From the NCBI GenBank assembly GCA_015099395.1, contig AP024096.1, positions 5,022,001-5,086,000 on the forward strand: a stretch of DNA of 64,000 nt. Reading direction: 5' to 3'. Below, in pieces: positions 1 through 9,176 of the stretch. This DNA is from Ktedonobacteria bacterium brp13 (lineage in GTDB: Bacteria; Chloroflexota; Ktedonobacteria; Ktedonobacterales; Ktedonobacteraceae). Position 1 is the first letter of the stretch; each line of letters begins with the position of its first letter. The notes beneath the pieces are model-generated. The model had not been told where the DNA came from. It did no database searches and worked only from the letters and a program-made list of their open reading frames with translations. A program made the position numbers and the translations under genes.

Positions 1-523
1 AACCATGATCCAGATAACTCGCGAGGCCAGTAGGGTCAGGAGTATAATTCGCGTATTCTTTCTCGACGATCTTCTGAATACGCTCGTCTATCGTGAGATA
101 GATGTTATCGCCAACCTGCCGCGTATGCAGGGTCTGATTGAGCGTATTGGACAGGGCGGTCGTACCATTCGTACCATTCAGATAAGCATTATATTGGCCT
201 TCGATACCGGTTGCAGGATAGTTACCGCCAGGGACATAATAACCGATCAAACCAGCCAGACCTGGATCAGTGTAGTGACGAGTATAGCCGCCACAGATAT
301 TAGGGTCAGAGGTTGGTATCGATTCCGCCAGCAGTACGCCGTTGCGGTCATAGATGTTTCCACGGATAGGTGAATTCTCAATCGCACATTTGCGACTATT
401 GTGCGGACTGGCAGTCAATGTCTGGGCAACAGCAACCTGCCAGTAGACCAGACCACCACTCAAGCCAACAAATAAGACGACAAATAGCATCGTCAATTTT
501 CGTATACTTGCACTCATATTCAT
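1..523 (-). CDS. Class B penicillin-binding protein, N-terminal part (truncated by window start)
   Basis: This reading frame stays open from the ATG at 523 to the window edge, giving 174 codons. An N-terminal membrane anchor at about residues 8-30 is followed by the segment SPIRGNIYDRNGVLLAES, the signature at the start of the pedestal domain of FtsI/PbpA-type transpeptidases, and then by LTIDERIQKIVEKEY. Proteins of this family cross-link peptidoglycan outside the membrane. The catalytic domain with SxxK, SxN and KTG lies beyond the window. ATG 523 is preferred over ATG 517 because a purine-rich AAAGGA sits about 10 bases upstream. Whether it is the elongation or division enzyme cannot be decided from this part. 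Confidence 0.85.
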   Translation of the reverse strand, partial: MNMSASIRKLTMLFVVLFVGLSGGLVYWQVAVAQTLTASPHNSRKCAIENSPIRGNIYDRNGVLLAESIPTSDPNICGGYTRHYTDPGLAGLIGYYVPGGNYPATGIEGQYNAYLNGTNGTTALSNTLNQTLHTRQVGDNIYLTIDERIQKIVEKEYANYTPDPTGLASYLDHG

Positions 524-748
524 AAAACAGGCATCCTTTCCCTGTTACCCACCAGATGCGTACAGGCAAACAAAGAGAACCTTCCTTTTAGAAATCTCTC
601 CTCTATTCGATAAAGATCAGGAGCATTCTATAAAAACGTATGGAGGGGCCCGGTGGCTTTCAGGTCTATGGACCATTCCGTATGTAATGTACAAAACGAT
701 AGACAACAACTAGAAACAAAACTATACACCGAACTATACATATATACG

Positions 749-781
749 TTGGCCCCTTCCGCTAGTTACCGAAGGGGCCAA
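749..781 (-). terminator. Stem-loop downstream of aroC
   Basis: TTGGCCCCTTC at 749-759 pairs with GAAGGGGCCAA at 771-781, a perfect 11-bp stem with an 11-base loop. It lies 16 bases beyond the aroC stop. There is no long T run, so it may be a 3' end stabiliser or weak terminator rather than a strong intrinsic one. Confidence 0.6.
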
Positions 782-796
782 AATTTCCCCCTACCC

Positions 797-1960
797 TTAT
801 GCCTGCGTAAAGGCATGGTAGTTACGAAGCATCTCAGTCAGACTGTCGCCACCACATTTTTCGATCAGGGCCTCGGTCAGTACGATCGCCATCATGGCCT
901 CGCCAACGACACCAGCAGCAGGTACCACACAAACATCACTACGCTCATAGCGGCTCTCGTCAATATTCTCTTTGGTGGCAAGATCAATGGAGGGGAGAGG
1001 ATGCGCCAGCGTGGGGATTGGCTTGACGGCGACGCGCACGACAATCGGCTCGCCATTCGTAATACCACCCTCGATACCACCGGCATTATTACTCAAATGA
1101 TACCAGCTACCATCCTCGCCGTGGCGCAGAACGTCGTGGACATGTGAGCCGGTTGTGCGTGACGCGCCAAAGCCAGCACCGATCTCCATCGCTTTCACAG
1201 AGGGGATACTCATCATGGCCTGACCGAGCCGCCCACTGAGGCGACGATCCCACTGGCTAAATGTACCCAGACCGATGGGAGCACCAAAGGCGACGACCTC
1301 GAAGACGCCACCACATGTGTCACCTTCACGCTTGGCAGCCAGGATGCGCTCGATCATCTTCTCGGTTAGAGCGGCATCGGCACAACGTACCGGCGACTCC
1401 TCGACTACCTGCCACATCTGATCATTATAGTCTTCGGCACGCATACCACGCGTGCTCTCATAGCCAACGTCTACAATCGAGAGCACATGGCTACGGATCG
1501 TAATGCCAAACTGCGCCAGGAACTCGCGGCAGAGACCACCGACCGCCACACGCGACGCCGTCTCTCGTGAACTGGAACGCTCAATCGAGTTGCGTACATC
1601 ATCATGCCCATATTTAATTGAGCCGGTAAAGTCTGCATGTCCTGGACGTACACGCGTCACAGGCTCAATCTCAGCCTCAACAGGAGCCGTGTTCATGCGC
1701 TCTTCCCAGTTAACCCAGTCCTTGTTCTCGATATGCAGCGTAATTGGCGAGCCCAAAGCTTTGCCGTGACGTACGCCAGAGAGGAATTGAACGGCATCCT
1801 TTTCGATCTTCATCCGCCCACCACGACCATAGCCGCCCTGTCTGCGCCGTAAATCGCTATCGATATGTTCTTTCTCAATTGGCAGGCCAGCCGGCAAGCC
1901 CTCTACAATCATCGTCAAAGCGGGTCCATGCGACTCCCCAGCCGTCAAAAAACGAAACAT
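797..1960 (-). CDS. aroC: Chorismate synthase
   Basis: The product (387 residues) converts 5-enolpyruvylshikimate-3-phosphate to chorismate using reduced FMN, the last common step of aromatic amino acid biosynthesis, in the cytosol. The start MFRFLTAGESHGPALT contains the family's GESHG signature. Later conserved stretches are IKYGHDDVRNSIERSS (about residues 113-128), RTTGSHVHD and NNAGGIEGGITNGEP, which form the FMN and substrate site. Length fits the family. GAGGGAG about 8 bases before ATG 1960 supports the start. It stands alone, without other shikimate genes beside it. Confidence 0.97.
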   Translation of the reverse strand: MFRFLTAGESHGPALTMIVEGLPAGLPIEKEHIDSDLRRRQGGYGRGGRMKIEKDAVQFLSGVRHGKALGSPITLHIENKDWVNWEERMNTAPVEAEIEPVTRVRPGHADFTGSIKYGHDDVRNSIERSSSRETASRVAVGGLCREFLAQFGITIRSHVLSIVDVGYESTRGMRAEDYNDQMWQVVEESPVRCADAALTEKMIERILAAKREGDTCGGVFEVVAFGAPIGLGTFSQWDRRLSGRLGQAMMSIPSVKAMEIGAGFGASRTTGSHVHDVLRHGEDGSWYHLSNNAGGIEGGITNGEPIVVRVAVKPIPTLAHPLPSIDLATKENIDESRYERSDVCVVPAAGVVGEAMMAIVLTEALIEKCGGDSLTEMLRNYHAFTQA

Positions 1961-2225
1961 AGTATGTACTCCCTCGTTCAGTCTTCAGAGAAGTCTCTGT
2001 CCCTTCTCCTTTTCCCTTTCGTCAGCGGGCCATTCTTCTATCTATTATCTATATACACACGCAGCAACGCCACTTTTATAGCCTGCAATGTGTCGCAACC
2101 TGCTGCTCAGCTGTATGCAAACATATGCAAAGAAATAGAAGGTCTTCTTTCGAAAGCATACCACAACCAGGGAATAGCTATAATAACTACAGCTGCGTAC
2201 AGCGGAATAAGCGTTCCGTCTACAG

Positions 2226-3056
2226 CTATTTTCGCCAGCGTTGCAGCTTATCACTAAGTAGCAACTCGATTGTACAACACGCCGCACCAGCACCAATGAG
2301 ATAGCCACCCAAAACGTCACTCCACAGATGATAGGAGATATAGAATTGCACGAAGCCAACGCCAAAACTAAGCAAGACCAGTAGCACAATCACACAACGA
2401 CGTAACACAGGCCAACGACCCAGATGGTGATATGCAAGCCAGCAGGCAACCAATCCAATAAACATCGCACGAATCGCATGCCCACTGGGATAGCCATAGT
2501 CATCGATGGCATGAGCATCGATGACTATCGGCTGCATGGCGACCTTGCGCGTAATGATAGAGAGGATCTGGGGTGGACGTGGTATATCCCAGGCCATCCC
2601 AAACGTTGTCAGATGACGGATCGCATATGACTCCGTTGCTAATTGGGGACAGCGCAACATATTCAGCGCGTTACCCATCGAAGATGGGACAAATTGCAGG
2701 ATCAGTCGCTTCCCAATCATCTCAGCCGCAATGCAACCAAAAAAGATAATAACGTAGGTCAGAAAAGTACGCCTGCGATAGCTCAGCAGTAAGAAGAAAG
2801 CACCCACAATACCCATCAGTAAGATACTGATATCAACATCTCCCAGCCGTGCCCACCGTTCTAACACACAATCAGCCCGCGTAATTGGACGGAATAACAG
2901 CCAGCGCTCTACATATAGCGTTGGATATGCAAGCATTTTTGAGGCCAATAAACTTGTATACAAGAAGAAAAGTAGAAAGAGGAAGGCCGCCACCACCAGC
3001 CATCGATGCGCTAAAGCAAGCTGTTTTAGTTGAGTCGCCCTACGACTATTCCTCAT
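2226..3056 (-). CDS. PAP2-like membrane protein with altered phosphatase motifs
   Basis: A 276-residue polytopic membrane protein with about five or six hydrophobic segments. It carries YGYPSGHAIR (about residue 190) and HLWSDVLGG near the C-terminus, which match the second and third motifs of type 2 phosphatidic acid phosphatases. In the first motif, K-x6-RP, the arginine is replaced (KRLILQFVPS). In the third, SR-x5-H-x3-D, the SR pair reads VQ. Both missing arginines normally bind phosphate, so activity may be lost or altered. About 75 residues separate motif 1 and motif 2, more than usual. ATG 3056 is chosen because GGAGG lies 5 bases upstream; an in-frame GTG at 3062 lies inside that site. 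It precedes aroC on the same strand, with a 265-base gap. Confidence 0.75.
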   Translation of the reverse strand: MRNSRRATQLKQLALAHRWLVVAAFLFLLFFLYTSLLASKMLAYPTLYVERWLLFRPITRADCVLERWARLGDVDISILLMGIVGAFFLLLSYRRRTFLTYVIIFFGCIAAEMIGKRLILQFVPSSMGNALNMLRCPQLATESYAIRHLTTFGMAWDIPRPPQILSIITRKVAMQPIVIDAHAIDDYGYPSGHAIRAMFIGLVACWLAYHHLGRWPVLRRCVIVLLVLLSFGVGFVQFYISYHLWSDVLGGYLIGAGAACCTIELLLSDKLQRWRK

Positions 3057-3201
3057 CCTCACCTCCCATGGGAAGCCGCTCCAGCAGGCCTCTCACCCCT
3101 CCATTACACAAACACAAAACAGCGAAAGCAAGCGTTTTAGCAAGCATTGTATACTAAGAAATACAGCTTAATGAGAACTGCTCGCATGATAGCTTTAATA
3201 C

Positions 3202-3296
3202 AAGAACTTTACTTTTCTGGTTATTCTTTACATGCTGATTATTATAACATGCTGTGATTACAGCGCAACAAAGAGAGTACCTTAAGAACTTTACTT
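3202..3296. promoter_or_regulatory. Direct 13-mer repeats in the leader of an XRE-TPR gene
   Basis: The 397-base gap between 3057 and 3453 is AT-rich and holds no gene. AAGAACTTTACTT occurs at 3202-3214 and again at 3284-3296, and ACATGCTGATTA is partly repeated as ACATGCTGTGATTA between them. Such direct repeats upstream of a DNA-binding regulator could be operator sites. No clear -10/-35 pair was fixed. Confidence 0.35.
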
Positions 3297-3453
3297 GTAA
3301 CACAAGCAAAACTTTATGAGTATCTTTTGCAGGTAAATTGCACTAACATATTGACACCAAACATTAATGTATTTTACAATGCATTAGATTAGGATTGTGT
3401 GTATTTATTGACTCCCTTCCCATTTAAAACATTTGCACTTTAGGAGGTCAACA

Positions 3454-4803
3454 ATGTCCCCTGAGCAACCATCCAGTAAGATAGGCAAGTCGGTCGGGGA
3501 AAAACTACGTGCTGCGCGTATCGCCCAGCACTATACTCAGAGTAACCTTGCCGCACCGGATTTCTCAGTGAGCTACATTTCTGCGATAGAACGAGGCCAG
3601 ATCCATCCTTCGCTACGTGCGCTGGAGATTCTTGCGGCACGCCTGGGTATGAGCTCTACGCAACTCCTGCCCAGTAAAGCGCAGCAAGAGGAACGCACCA
3701 GTATAACGACGGCACTCAGCGAACGCGAAGAAGACGAGATAGTGCTAGAACTCTTAAATGCACAGATTCAGATTCTTCAGGGCGAGGCCACTGAGGCGAT
3801 TGCACTCCTTGAACAGGTTGCTACCCATCGCCTGAAGCGCCAGCATCAGCTGCAGCAACGCTATCTGCTCGGGCAGGCATATTATCGCACAGGCCAATAC
3901 CAGGAGAGCGAGTATACTCTCTCTGAAGCGGTCCAGATAGCGAAAGAGTTGAATATGCAATATCTGAACTTGCACATTCTTCATCAGTTAGCCATGACCT
4001 ATGCCGCCATGCGCAACTACTCGCAGGCCTTGCTCGCCCACCAGCGCTGCCTCAATCTGCTCGAAGAGAGCGATATTAAAGATCCTTTCTTCCTGGCGCA
4101 GATATATATCCAGATGGGTCAGCATTATACGCGACTCAATACCATCGATCAGGCTCTGGAGATGTTCCATAAAGCCCTGGCTATTACAGAAAAACTGGCA
4201 ACATCACAGCAGGTTCAGGCGGTCTACGCCAACCTCAGTCACTATCACGCTGAAGCAAAGGACAATGAACTTGCAACTTTGTATGCATATAAGAGCGTGC
4301 AATTACACAACCAGGAGGAGATGACACAACTCAGAAGCGAACTGTACCATTACCTGGGTCATGCAATAATGCAAATCGATGTCCAGCAAGCTCGCATTTA
4401 CCTCGACGAAGCATTACAGAATCAAAAGAATCTACAAGATACCCTTACTCATGCCAGTCTTCTGACACGCAACGCAGACTGGTACTATACACAACACGAC
4501 TATGAACAGGCACAAACATACGCACAACAGGGCTACGACCTGCTCGCGTCATTTGGCGATCTTATTATTGCGGCTGATACCTTAATCGTGCTTGGACGCA
4601 TCGAATACGCATGCCAGAACTACGACGAAGGTAGCCAGCATTTTGTTGCCGGACTCGATATGCTTGAGCGCCTCGGCAGCCACGAAGAACTTGCCAACGA
4701 ATCTGTCCACTATGCCGAGCTACTCGAAGCAATCGGTAAAGAGCATGAAGCATTCACACATTTCAGACGCGCCTTTCAAAGTCGCCAGAAACTGGGCAAA
4801 TAA
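3454..4803 (+). CDS. XRE-family transcriptional regulator with TPR repeats
   Basis: A 449-residue cytosolic protein. Residues about 14-65 form a helix-turn-helix of the Xre/Cro type (GEKLRAARIAQHYTQSNLA, then SYISAIERGQIHPSLRALE). The remainder is a chain of helical tetratricopeptide repeats, for example ALLAHQRCLNLLEES and ALEMFHKALAITEKLA. This layout is seen in peptide- or partner-sensing regulators such as the Rgg/PlcR type, but the ligand here is unknown. AGGAGG 7 bases before ATG 3454 fixes the start. A paralogue of the same design lies at 7794-9176 on the other strand, and the two flank moaC and a sigma-like pair. Two direct repeats upstream may be its own operators. Confidence 0.88.
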   Translation: MSPEQPSSKIGKSVGEKLRAARIAQHYTQSNLAAPDFSVSYISAIERGQIHPSLRALEILAARLGMSSTQLLPSKAQQEERTSITTALSEREEDEIVLELLNAQIQILQGEATEAIALLEQVATHRLKRQHQLQQRYLLGQAYYRTGQYQESEYTLSEAVQIAKELNMQYLNLHILHQLAMTYAAMRNYSQALLAHQRCLNLLEESDIKDPFFLAQIYIQMGQHYTRLNTIDQALEMFHKALAITEKLATSQQVQAVYANLSHYHAEAKDNELATLYAYKSVQLHNQEEMTQLRSELYHYLGHAIMQIDVQQARIYLDEALQNQKNLQDTLTHASLLTRNADWYYTQHDYEQAQTYAQQGYDLLASFGDLIIAADTLIVLGRIEYACQNYDEGSQHFVAGLDMLERLGSHEELANESVHYAELLEAIGKEHEAFTHFRRAFQSRQKLGK

Positions 4804-4821
4804 CTCTGGCCAACAGCGCTA

Positions 4822-4853
4822 GCAGGCAAGCATCACTTGCAGAGTATGCCTGC
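4822..4853 (+). terminator. Stem-loop after the XRE-TPR gene
   Basis: GCAGGCA at 4822-4828 pairs with TGCCTGC at 4847-4853, and CAAG/CTTG inside the loop can extend the fold. It starts 18 bases after the stop. No T run follows, so a terminator role is only probable. Confidence 0.4.
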
Positions 4854-5015
4854 CTGGCTATCAATGTCGTTAAAATGCACTTTATAGCAGTACAAGTAGA
4901 TTACAATATGTTCATACGCTGCCATCTCAGTGCCACATTTCTCAACCGCAGAGAGTGGCATTGACGATTGCTTTTCGCAGCATGCTATACTGTGCATCGA
5001 AAGGGGATACGCTAG

Positions 5016-5558
5016 ATGTCAACAACCAATCAGCAACAATCTGAACAGCCCACCCATCCTACCCATCCTACTAATCTCACTCATCTTGATGCCCAGGGTA
5101 ATATCCATATGGTCGATGTCACAGACCGTCCTGAGACGATACGGGAGGCAATCGCAGAGGGTCGCGTGAGTATGAAACCTGACACGATCGCTATGATTGC
5201 GAATAATCAGGTCGCCAAGGGGAGTGTCCTTGAGGTTGCTAAGATCGCGGGAATTATGGCAGCCAAGCAGACGCCGCAACTTATTCCACTCTGCCATCCG
5301 CTACCCATGACGCATATCGATCTTCAGTTTACGCTTGATGCCGTCCATGGGCATATTCAGATTACAGGTCGCACACGCACAACGTATAAGACCGGGGTCG
5401 ATGTCGAAGCATTGACTGCGATAACAGTCGCAGCACTCACCATCTACGACATGTGCAAAGGTGTAGACAATACTATCACCATCGAACAGGCCTATGTCGC
5501 GCAAAAAAGTGGTGGCAAGAGCGGTACAGTGAACTTCCAACCTGCGCAAGATGCCTGA
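5016..5558 (+). CDS. moaC: Cyclic pyranopterin monophosphate synthase MoaC
   Basis: The 180-residue product acts with MoaA in the first step of molybdenum cofactor synthesis, converting 3',8-cyclo-GTP to cyclic pyranopterin monophosphate. Visible family motifs are HMVDVTDRPETIREA, LIPLCHPLPMTHID and KTGVDVEALTAITVAALTIY followed by DMCKGVD, which contain the conserved catalytic His, Lys and Asp. The first 25 residues are a low-complexity Gln/Thr/His/Pro stretch that is not part of the core fold. GGGGATAC lies just before ATG 5016. No other moa or mog gene is in the window. The gene converges on the anti-sigma-like gene with only 30 bases between the stops. Confidence 0.95.
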   Translation: MSTTNQQQSEQPTHPTHPTNLTHLDAQGNIHMVDVTDRPETIREAIAEGRVSMKPDTIAMIANNQVAKGSVLEVAKIAGIMAAKQTPQLIPLCHPLPMTHIDLQFTLDAVHGHIQITGRTRTTYKTGVDVEALTAITVAALTIYDMCKGVDNTITIEQAYVAQKSGGKSGTVNFQPAQDA

Positions 5559-5588
5559 TCTGTACTCTACACATGCATACTATTCAAC

Positions 5589-6686
5589 TCAATGCTCACC
5601 TTGCACGGTCAATTGCAGGAAGAGCGCCTCAAGCATATTGCGCTCTTCTGGGTTACTGAACTTGAGATCCGTCTCGCCAATAGTCGTTACCAGCGATCCC
5701 TGTGCATCGACCGCAACCAGACTACGCACAGCCTGTGGATCGCCACCTTGCCAGCGTACCTGCTCACTTAAGCCAGCCAGAGGTACAGCGATCCGTACGA
5801 AGCTACCGCGCAGATCCTGCGGCAGCTTGCGCAAGTGAAGCTCAAGTTGCTGTCCCCGTTGCACTAATGAACCATCCAACCCCGACGATTGTAGATTAAT
5901 GACCGCCCTGTCAACCGCAGAGGCATGGAGAGCAGAGTCAGCACGTCCACTACGGCGCGCACCAGTAGTTGCCAGCACAGGACTATAGATGTGCGTAGAT
6001 GCCGTCGTAGCGGGTGTATGGGGAGCAGCCGGACCATCAAAGAGCGTCGCCACACGCACGAGATCCTGTAATGCCTGCCTCCTGAGCGAACTTTGCACAA
6101 TATGTGTACTCACACGCATCGCCAGTTGTAACAGTGACCGTGCCGCCGCATCATTATTGCTATGCTCACGATGCGCCTGCTGTAAGATCGCCTCAGCCTG
6201 GCTAATCAAGGTCTGGCTAAGATGACTGAGCATACGATGTGGTGTCGCAGAAAGCGTACGGGTTCCTTGACCCAACAATGGACGAGTGCCCTGCGGATAG
6301 ATGGCTGCACGTAACGAGCTATAAAGATCGAGATAGGCGGTATGACAGGAACGGCATCCAGCAAGATGAAAGAGCAATGGTGCATACGCGACGGTCGCCT
6401 GTGGATCTTGCTTCAATAAAACCATACAGAAATCTGGCAACTGTTGATAGAAGGGAAGATGATAATCAGCGTCCATAATCGGCTGCAGCTGCGTATCATA
6501 CTCCATCGTAGCGGTAGCCATCTCTATGCCATTATCCAAGCTATACAGTATCTGCTCTGCGCTCTCTGTGCTCTCTATACCTTCACTATTCTCTGGCGCA
6601 GATAGAACATGCTGCAACCACTGGCCTAGCTTGCGATAGTCACCACGCAGTTCAGATGCTCCCTTATTGGTGTACTCATTGTCCAT
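5589..6686 (-). CDS. Anti-sigma-like zinc-finger protein (putative)
   Basis: A 365-residue protein without an obvious membrane segment. Residues about 107-115 read HLAGCRSC, an H-x3-C-x2-C pattern like the zinc-binding core of ZAS-type anti-sigma factors. The C-terminal 100 residues look like a beta-rich domain of unknown role. It starts 33 bases after the stop of the sigma-like gene at 6720-7625, with AGGAGA before the ATG, so the two are probably co-transcribed. The partnership and sigma sequestration are inferred from gene order and the finger; a plain redox or zinc-sensing role is also possible. Confidence 0.6.
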   Translation of the reverse strand: MDNEYTNKGASELRGDYRKLGQWLQHVLSAPENSEGIESTESAEQILYSLDNGIEMATATMEYDTQLQPIMDADYHLPFYQQLPDFCMVLLKQDPQATVAYAPLLFHLAGCRSCHTAYLDLYSSLRAAIYPQGTRPLLGQGTRTLSATPHRMLSHLSQTLISQAEAILQQAHREHSNNDAAARSLLQLAMRVSTHIVQSSLRRQALQDLVRVATLFDGPAAPHTPATTASTHIYSPVLATTGARRSGRADSALHASAVDRAVINLQSSGLDGSLVQRGQQLELHLRKLPQDLRGSFVRIAVPLAGLSEQVRWQGGDPQAVRSLVAVDAQGSLVTTIGETDLKFSNPEERNMLEALFLQLTVQGEH

Positions 6687-6719
6687 ACAGCATCTCCTTT
6701 AGTCGTTTCATGTCTGTCA

Positions 6720-7625
6720 TTACTCTTCCTGGTCATCTCTATAAAAGCGCGACAGACGTTTCAACTGCGCAGAAGTGACATACACTGTCTCTTCGCCATG
6801 CCAGTCCAGCATCCCCTCGCGCGTCAGTCCCTCCAGACCTCGCCTGACATCCTGTAATGAAAGATCATCCTGAGCCAGGGTGGGTATCTCCGCCGCATAC
6901 GTTTCTTTATCAGAAGAACGTTCCGTATACATGGTTATACGTACAGCCACTCGAACTGTCAAATTAGAGCTCTTTTGTTGCAGACAAGAACGCAACTTTT
7001 TATGCGCATGGTCCTTATGTTGACTACTATGAGGATTGAGTTCAGCCGGCAGTGTGACATGTAACTCATCAATGACAGTGCTCAGCAGGTCGTCGGCACC
7101 GATATCATGTAACTCCTGCATCACCGCCTGCAATTGATTGGGTGCCGCACTCAGTACAAAGATACAGTGCTTTAAAATATTGCGCAGGTCATGCTGTGAG
7201 ACCAGGTGTAACGTCAACTCTTCGGGCGTAGAGAATGGCGTCGTCCCCCACACAGACTCAACTGCCTCATCTAAAGGGTTGGTATTCTCTTCATCCTCCA
7301 GCCCTTCCATCTCTGCAGCTGTACTGACCTGCAACCGCCGCTTCCGTAAGCGATCGATCGCCTTATTGCGCACACTATGGTTCAAAAAGGCATAGAACTG
7401 CGCATCAGTCAAATGGTCCAGGGCGGTCTGCGCTGTATGGTCTTCCCCGCCAAGCAGACCCAGACGTACCAGTTGCTCGACGACGTGACCGATGACAGTA
7501 TCAACTTCAAATGCATCATACTTGAGTGCGCCCAGGAACCGTTGTGCATTACGATGCAGATACGCGTACAGCAACGGATAGCTCTGTTCAGCCCGGTATC
7601 TTAAATCAGACGCTGTAAATGGCAT
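6720..7625 (-). CDS. Sigma-70 region 2-like protein (putative)
   Basis: A 301-residue protein. Residues about 80-115 include FYAFLNHSVRNKAIDRLRKR, closely resembling the end of sigma region 2 (promoter -10 recognition and core RNA polymerase binding) of ECF-type factors. No canonical region 4 helix-turn-helix is visible. Instead, the C-terminal 90 residues (from about 210) look like a winged-helix segment, with LSLQDVRRGLEGLTREGMLD. GGAGG lies 11 bases before the ATG. It leads a two-gene unit with the HxxxCxxC protein downstream. It may be a divergent sigma factor or a regulator that borrowed the region 2 fold. Confidence 0.6.
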   Translation of the reverse strand: MPFTASDLRYRAEQSYPLLYAYLHRNAQRFLGALKYDAFEVDTVIGHVVEQLVRLGLLGGEDHTAQTALDHLTDAQFYAFLNHSVRNKAIDRLRKRRLQVSTAAEMEGLEDEENTNPLDEAVESVWGTTPFSTPEELTLHLVSQHDLRNILKHCIFVLSAAPNQLQAVMQELHDIGADDLLSTVIDELHVTLPAELNPHSSQHKDHAHKKLRSCLQQKSSNLTVRVAVRITMYTERSSDKETYAAEIPTLAQDDLSLQDVRRGLEGLTREGMLDWHGEETVYVTSAQLKRLSRFYRDDQEE

Positions 7626-7716
7626 GCGGACTATTCCCTCCGAAGTGCCTCACTTTTGTAGCTCTTATCTTGTATAGTAACTCTGTCTATTCTATATTGT
7701 CGACATTAGTGGGCGC

Positions 7717-7763
7717 AATGAAACGTCCCTATGAATATCACTATTTCACAGGGACGTTTCATT
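7717..7763 (-). terminator. Stem-loop terminator of the second XRE-TPR gene
   Basis: AATGAAACGTCCCT at 7717-7730 pairs perfectly with AGGGACGTTTCATT at 7750-7763, a 14-bp stem with a 19-base loop that can partly close itself. It lies 30 bases beyond the stop at 7794. The same stem could protect the region between this gene and the sigma-like gene from read-through. Confidence 0.7.
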
Positions 7764-7793
7764 ATTCGTTTGCTAGCGATGAGATTTGAGATC

Positions 7794-9176
7794 TTATTCG
7801 ATATCGCCACGCTTCCCAAGTCGCTGATGCTCATACGCTTTTTTGATCGCAGTCAAGCTACGCTGTACCTCGCCACGCTCTTCCAAAAGATTCGCGAAAC
7901 GGAAGTAAGCACTCGCTGCAATCTCATGCGCACTCGACTGATCCAATAACTCCAATGCCTGTGTGAAATATTGATCAGCAGATGCAAAATCATTGGCCTG
8001 ATGCCGAATCTGAGCCAGAGTGATCAATGCCTGGCCCTGTGTCTGGGCATCACCACCGGCCTGTGCATAGGTCAGTGCCTCGTGCGCCTCGTGTTCCGCC
8101 TCATCAATACGACCCTGCTTGAGCAGTAGCTCAGCCAGACCAGTATGACAGATGGAAGCCGAGATCTCGTCGTTCAAGCTACGCTCGATTGCGATCGCCT
8201 CGCGGTACTCTTTCTCAGCTGCGCTCAGATCGTTCTGCTTCTCTAACGCCTTACCCAGGCGCTGATGAGTCATACCAACCAGGCGTTGCTCGTCGCGCAT
8301 CTCGTAGATAGCCAGACTCTGCAACGCATACTCACGTGCCATCACCAGCTTACCAACGGATTTGTAGTGCTGGCTGATCTCCATATACTTCTTCGCAAAG
8401 CTCTTGCTATCCCGGCTAATGGAATCCAGAACACCCAGCGCACGGTGATAATACGTCACAGCTCTTTCCAGGTCACCCAGGCGGAAATAATCGTTTGCCA
8501 GGTTGCTGAAAACTTCTAAAGAGAAGATAGGATCCGTAATCTGTCCGTTTTCGATTGCAGAGAAACAATGTTGATGATGTTCAACAGCCAGAGTATAGTT
8601 ATAGAGCAGGTAGTACGATTTACCCAGTAAGTTGCGCGCACGCTCGATATATTCACTATCGTTAAGCGCCTCACCCTGTGAGACAGCATTGCGCAGGTCA
8701 ACCACCGCCTCCTGATATTCGCCGGAACCTAGATGCACCTGACCTTTGAGCAAATACAGTCGATACACCTGGTCCGTTGTCACTCGATCAGGCTGGATTG
8801 GCTCTAGCAGACCTTCGGCCTCTTTATAGTTACCCTGCTGTATCAGCACATTAGCCTGCAAGAGATCCACGTCCACACGCTGATCAGGCCCTGAATCGGC
8901 AGGAGAATAACCAACGGCACGAGCTTCCGCTGCACCGGAAGGGGAACCTTCAAGGAGAAATGTCAGGGGTACGTCGAGGCGTCGCGCGAGAATAGAGAGG
9001 GCTTTCAAGGAAGGACGGATCTTACCACGCTCAATTGCCGATATATATGAGATCGAAAACTCTGGGGCGGCTAGTTGAGCTTGAGTCATGCCCAGTTTCG
9101 TACGAACCTCACGAATATTCGTACCGACTCTTGCGGCAACAGCCTTCCCTACATTTGCAGTTTCAAGGGATGGCAT
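7794..9176 (-). CDS. XRE-family transcriptional regulator with TPR repeats
   Basis: A 460-residue paralogue of the protein at 3454-4803. The helix-turn-helix spans about residues 17-70 (NIREVRTKLGMTQAQLAAPE, then SYISAIERGKIRPSLKALSI) and is very close to its paralogue. About eight TPR units follow, with clear repeats such as AVTYYHRALGVLDSISRDSK and AEKEYREAIAIERSLNDEIS. It is expected to bind DNA through the N-terminus and sense a partner or peptide with the TPR solenoid. AAGGAA about 8 bases before the ATG supports the start. Ligand and targets are unknown. Confidence 0.88.
   Translation of the reverse strand: MPSLETANVGKAVAARVGTNIREVRTKLGMTQAQLAAPEFSISYISAIERGKIRPSLKALSILARRLDVPLTFLLEGSPSGAAEARAVGYSPADSGPDQRVDVDLLQANVLIQQGNYKEAEGLLEPIQPDRVTTDQVYRLYLLKGQVHLGSGEYQEAVVDLRNAVSQGEALNDSEYIERARNLLGKSYYLLYNYTLAVEHHQHCFSAIENGQITDPIFSLEVFSNLANDYFRLGDLERAVTYYHRALGVLDSISRDSKSFAKKYMEISQHYKSVGKLVMAREYALQSLAIYEMRDEQRLVGMTHQRLGKALEKQNDLSAAEKEYREAIAIERSLNDEISASICHTGLAELLLKQGRIDEAEHEAHEALTYAQAGGDAQTQGQALITLAQIRHQANDFASADQYFTQALELLDQSSAHEIAASAYFRFANLLEERGEVQRSLTAIKKAYEHQRLGKRGDIE

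Noticed and set aside
653..1147. Plus-strand open frame opposite aroC
   Set aside because: It lies antisense to a clear chorismate synthase gene, has no ribosome-binding site, and its translation shows no domain or normal protein composition.
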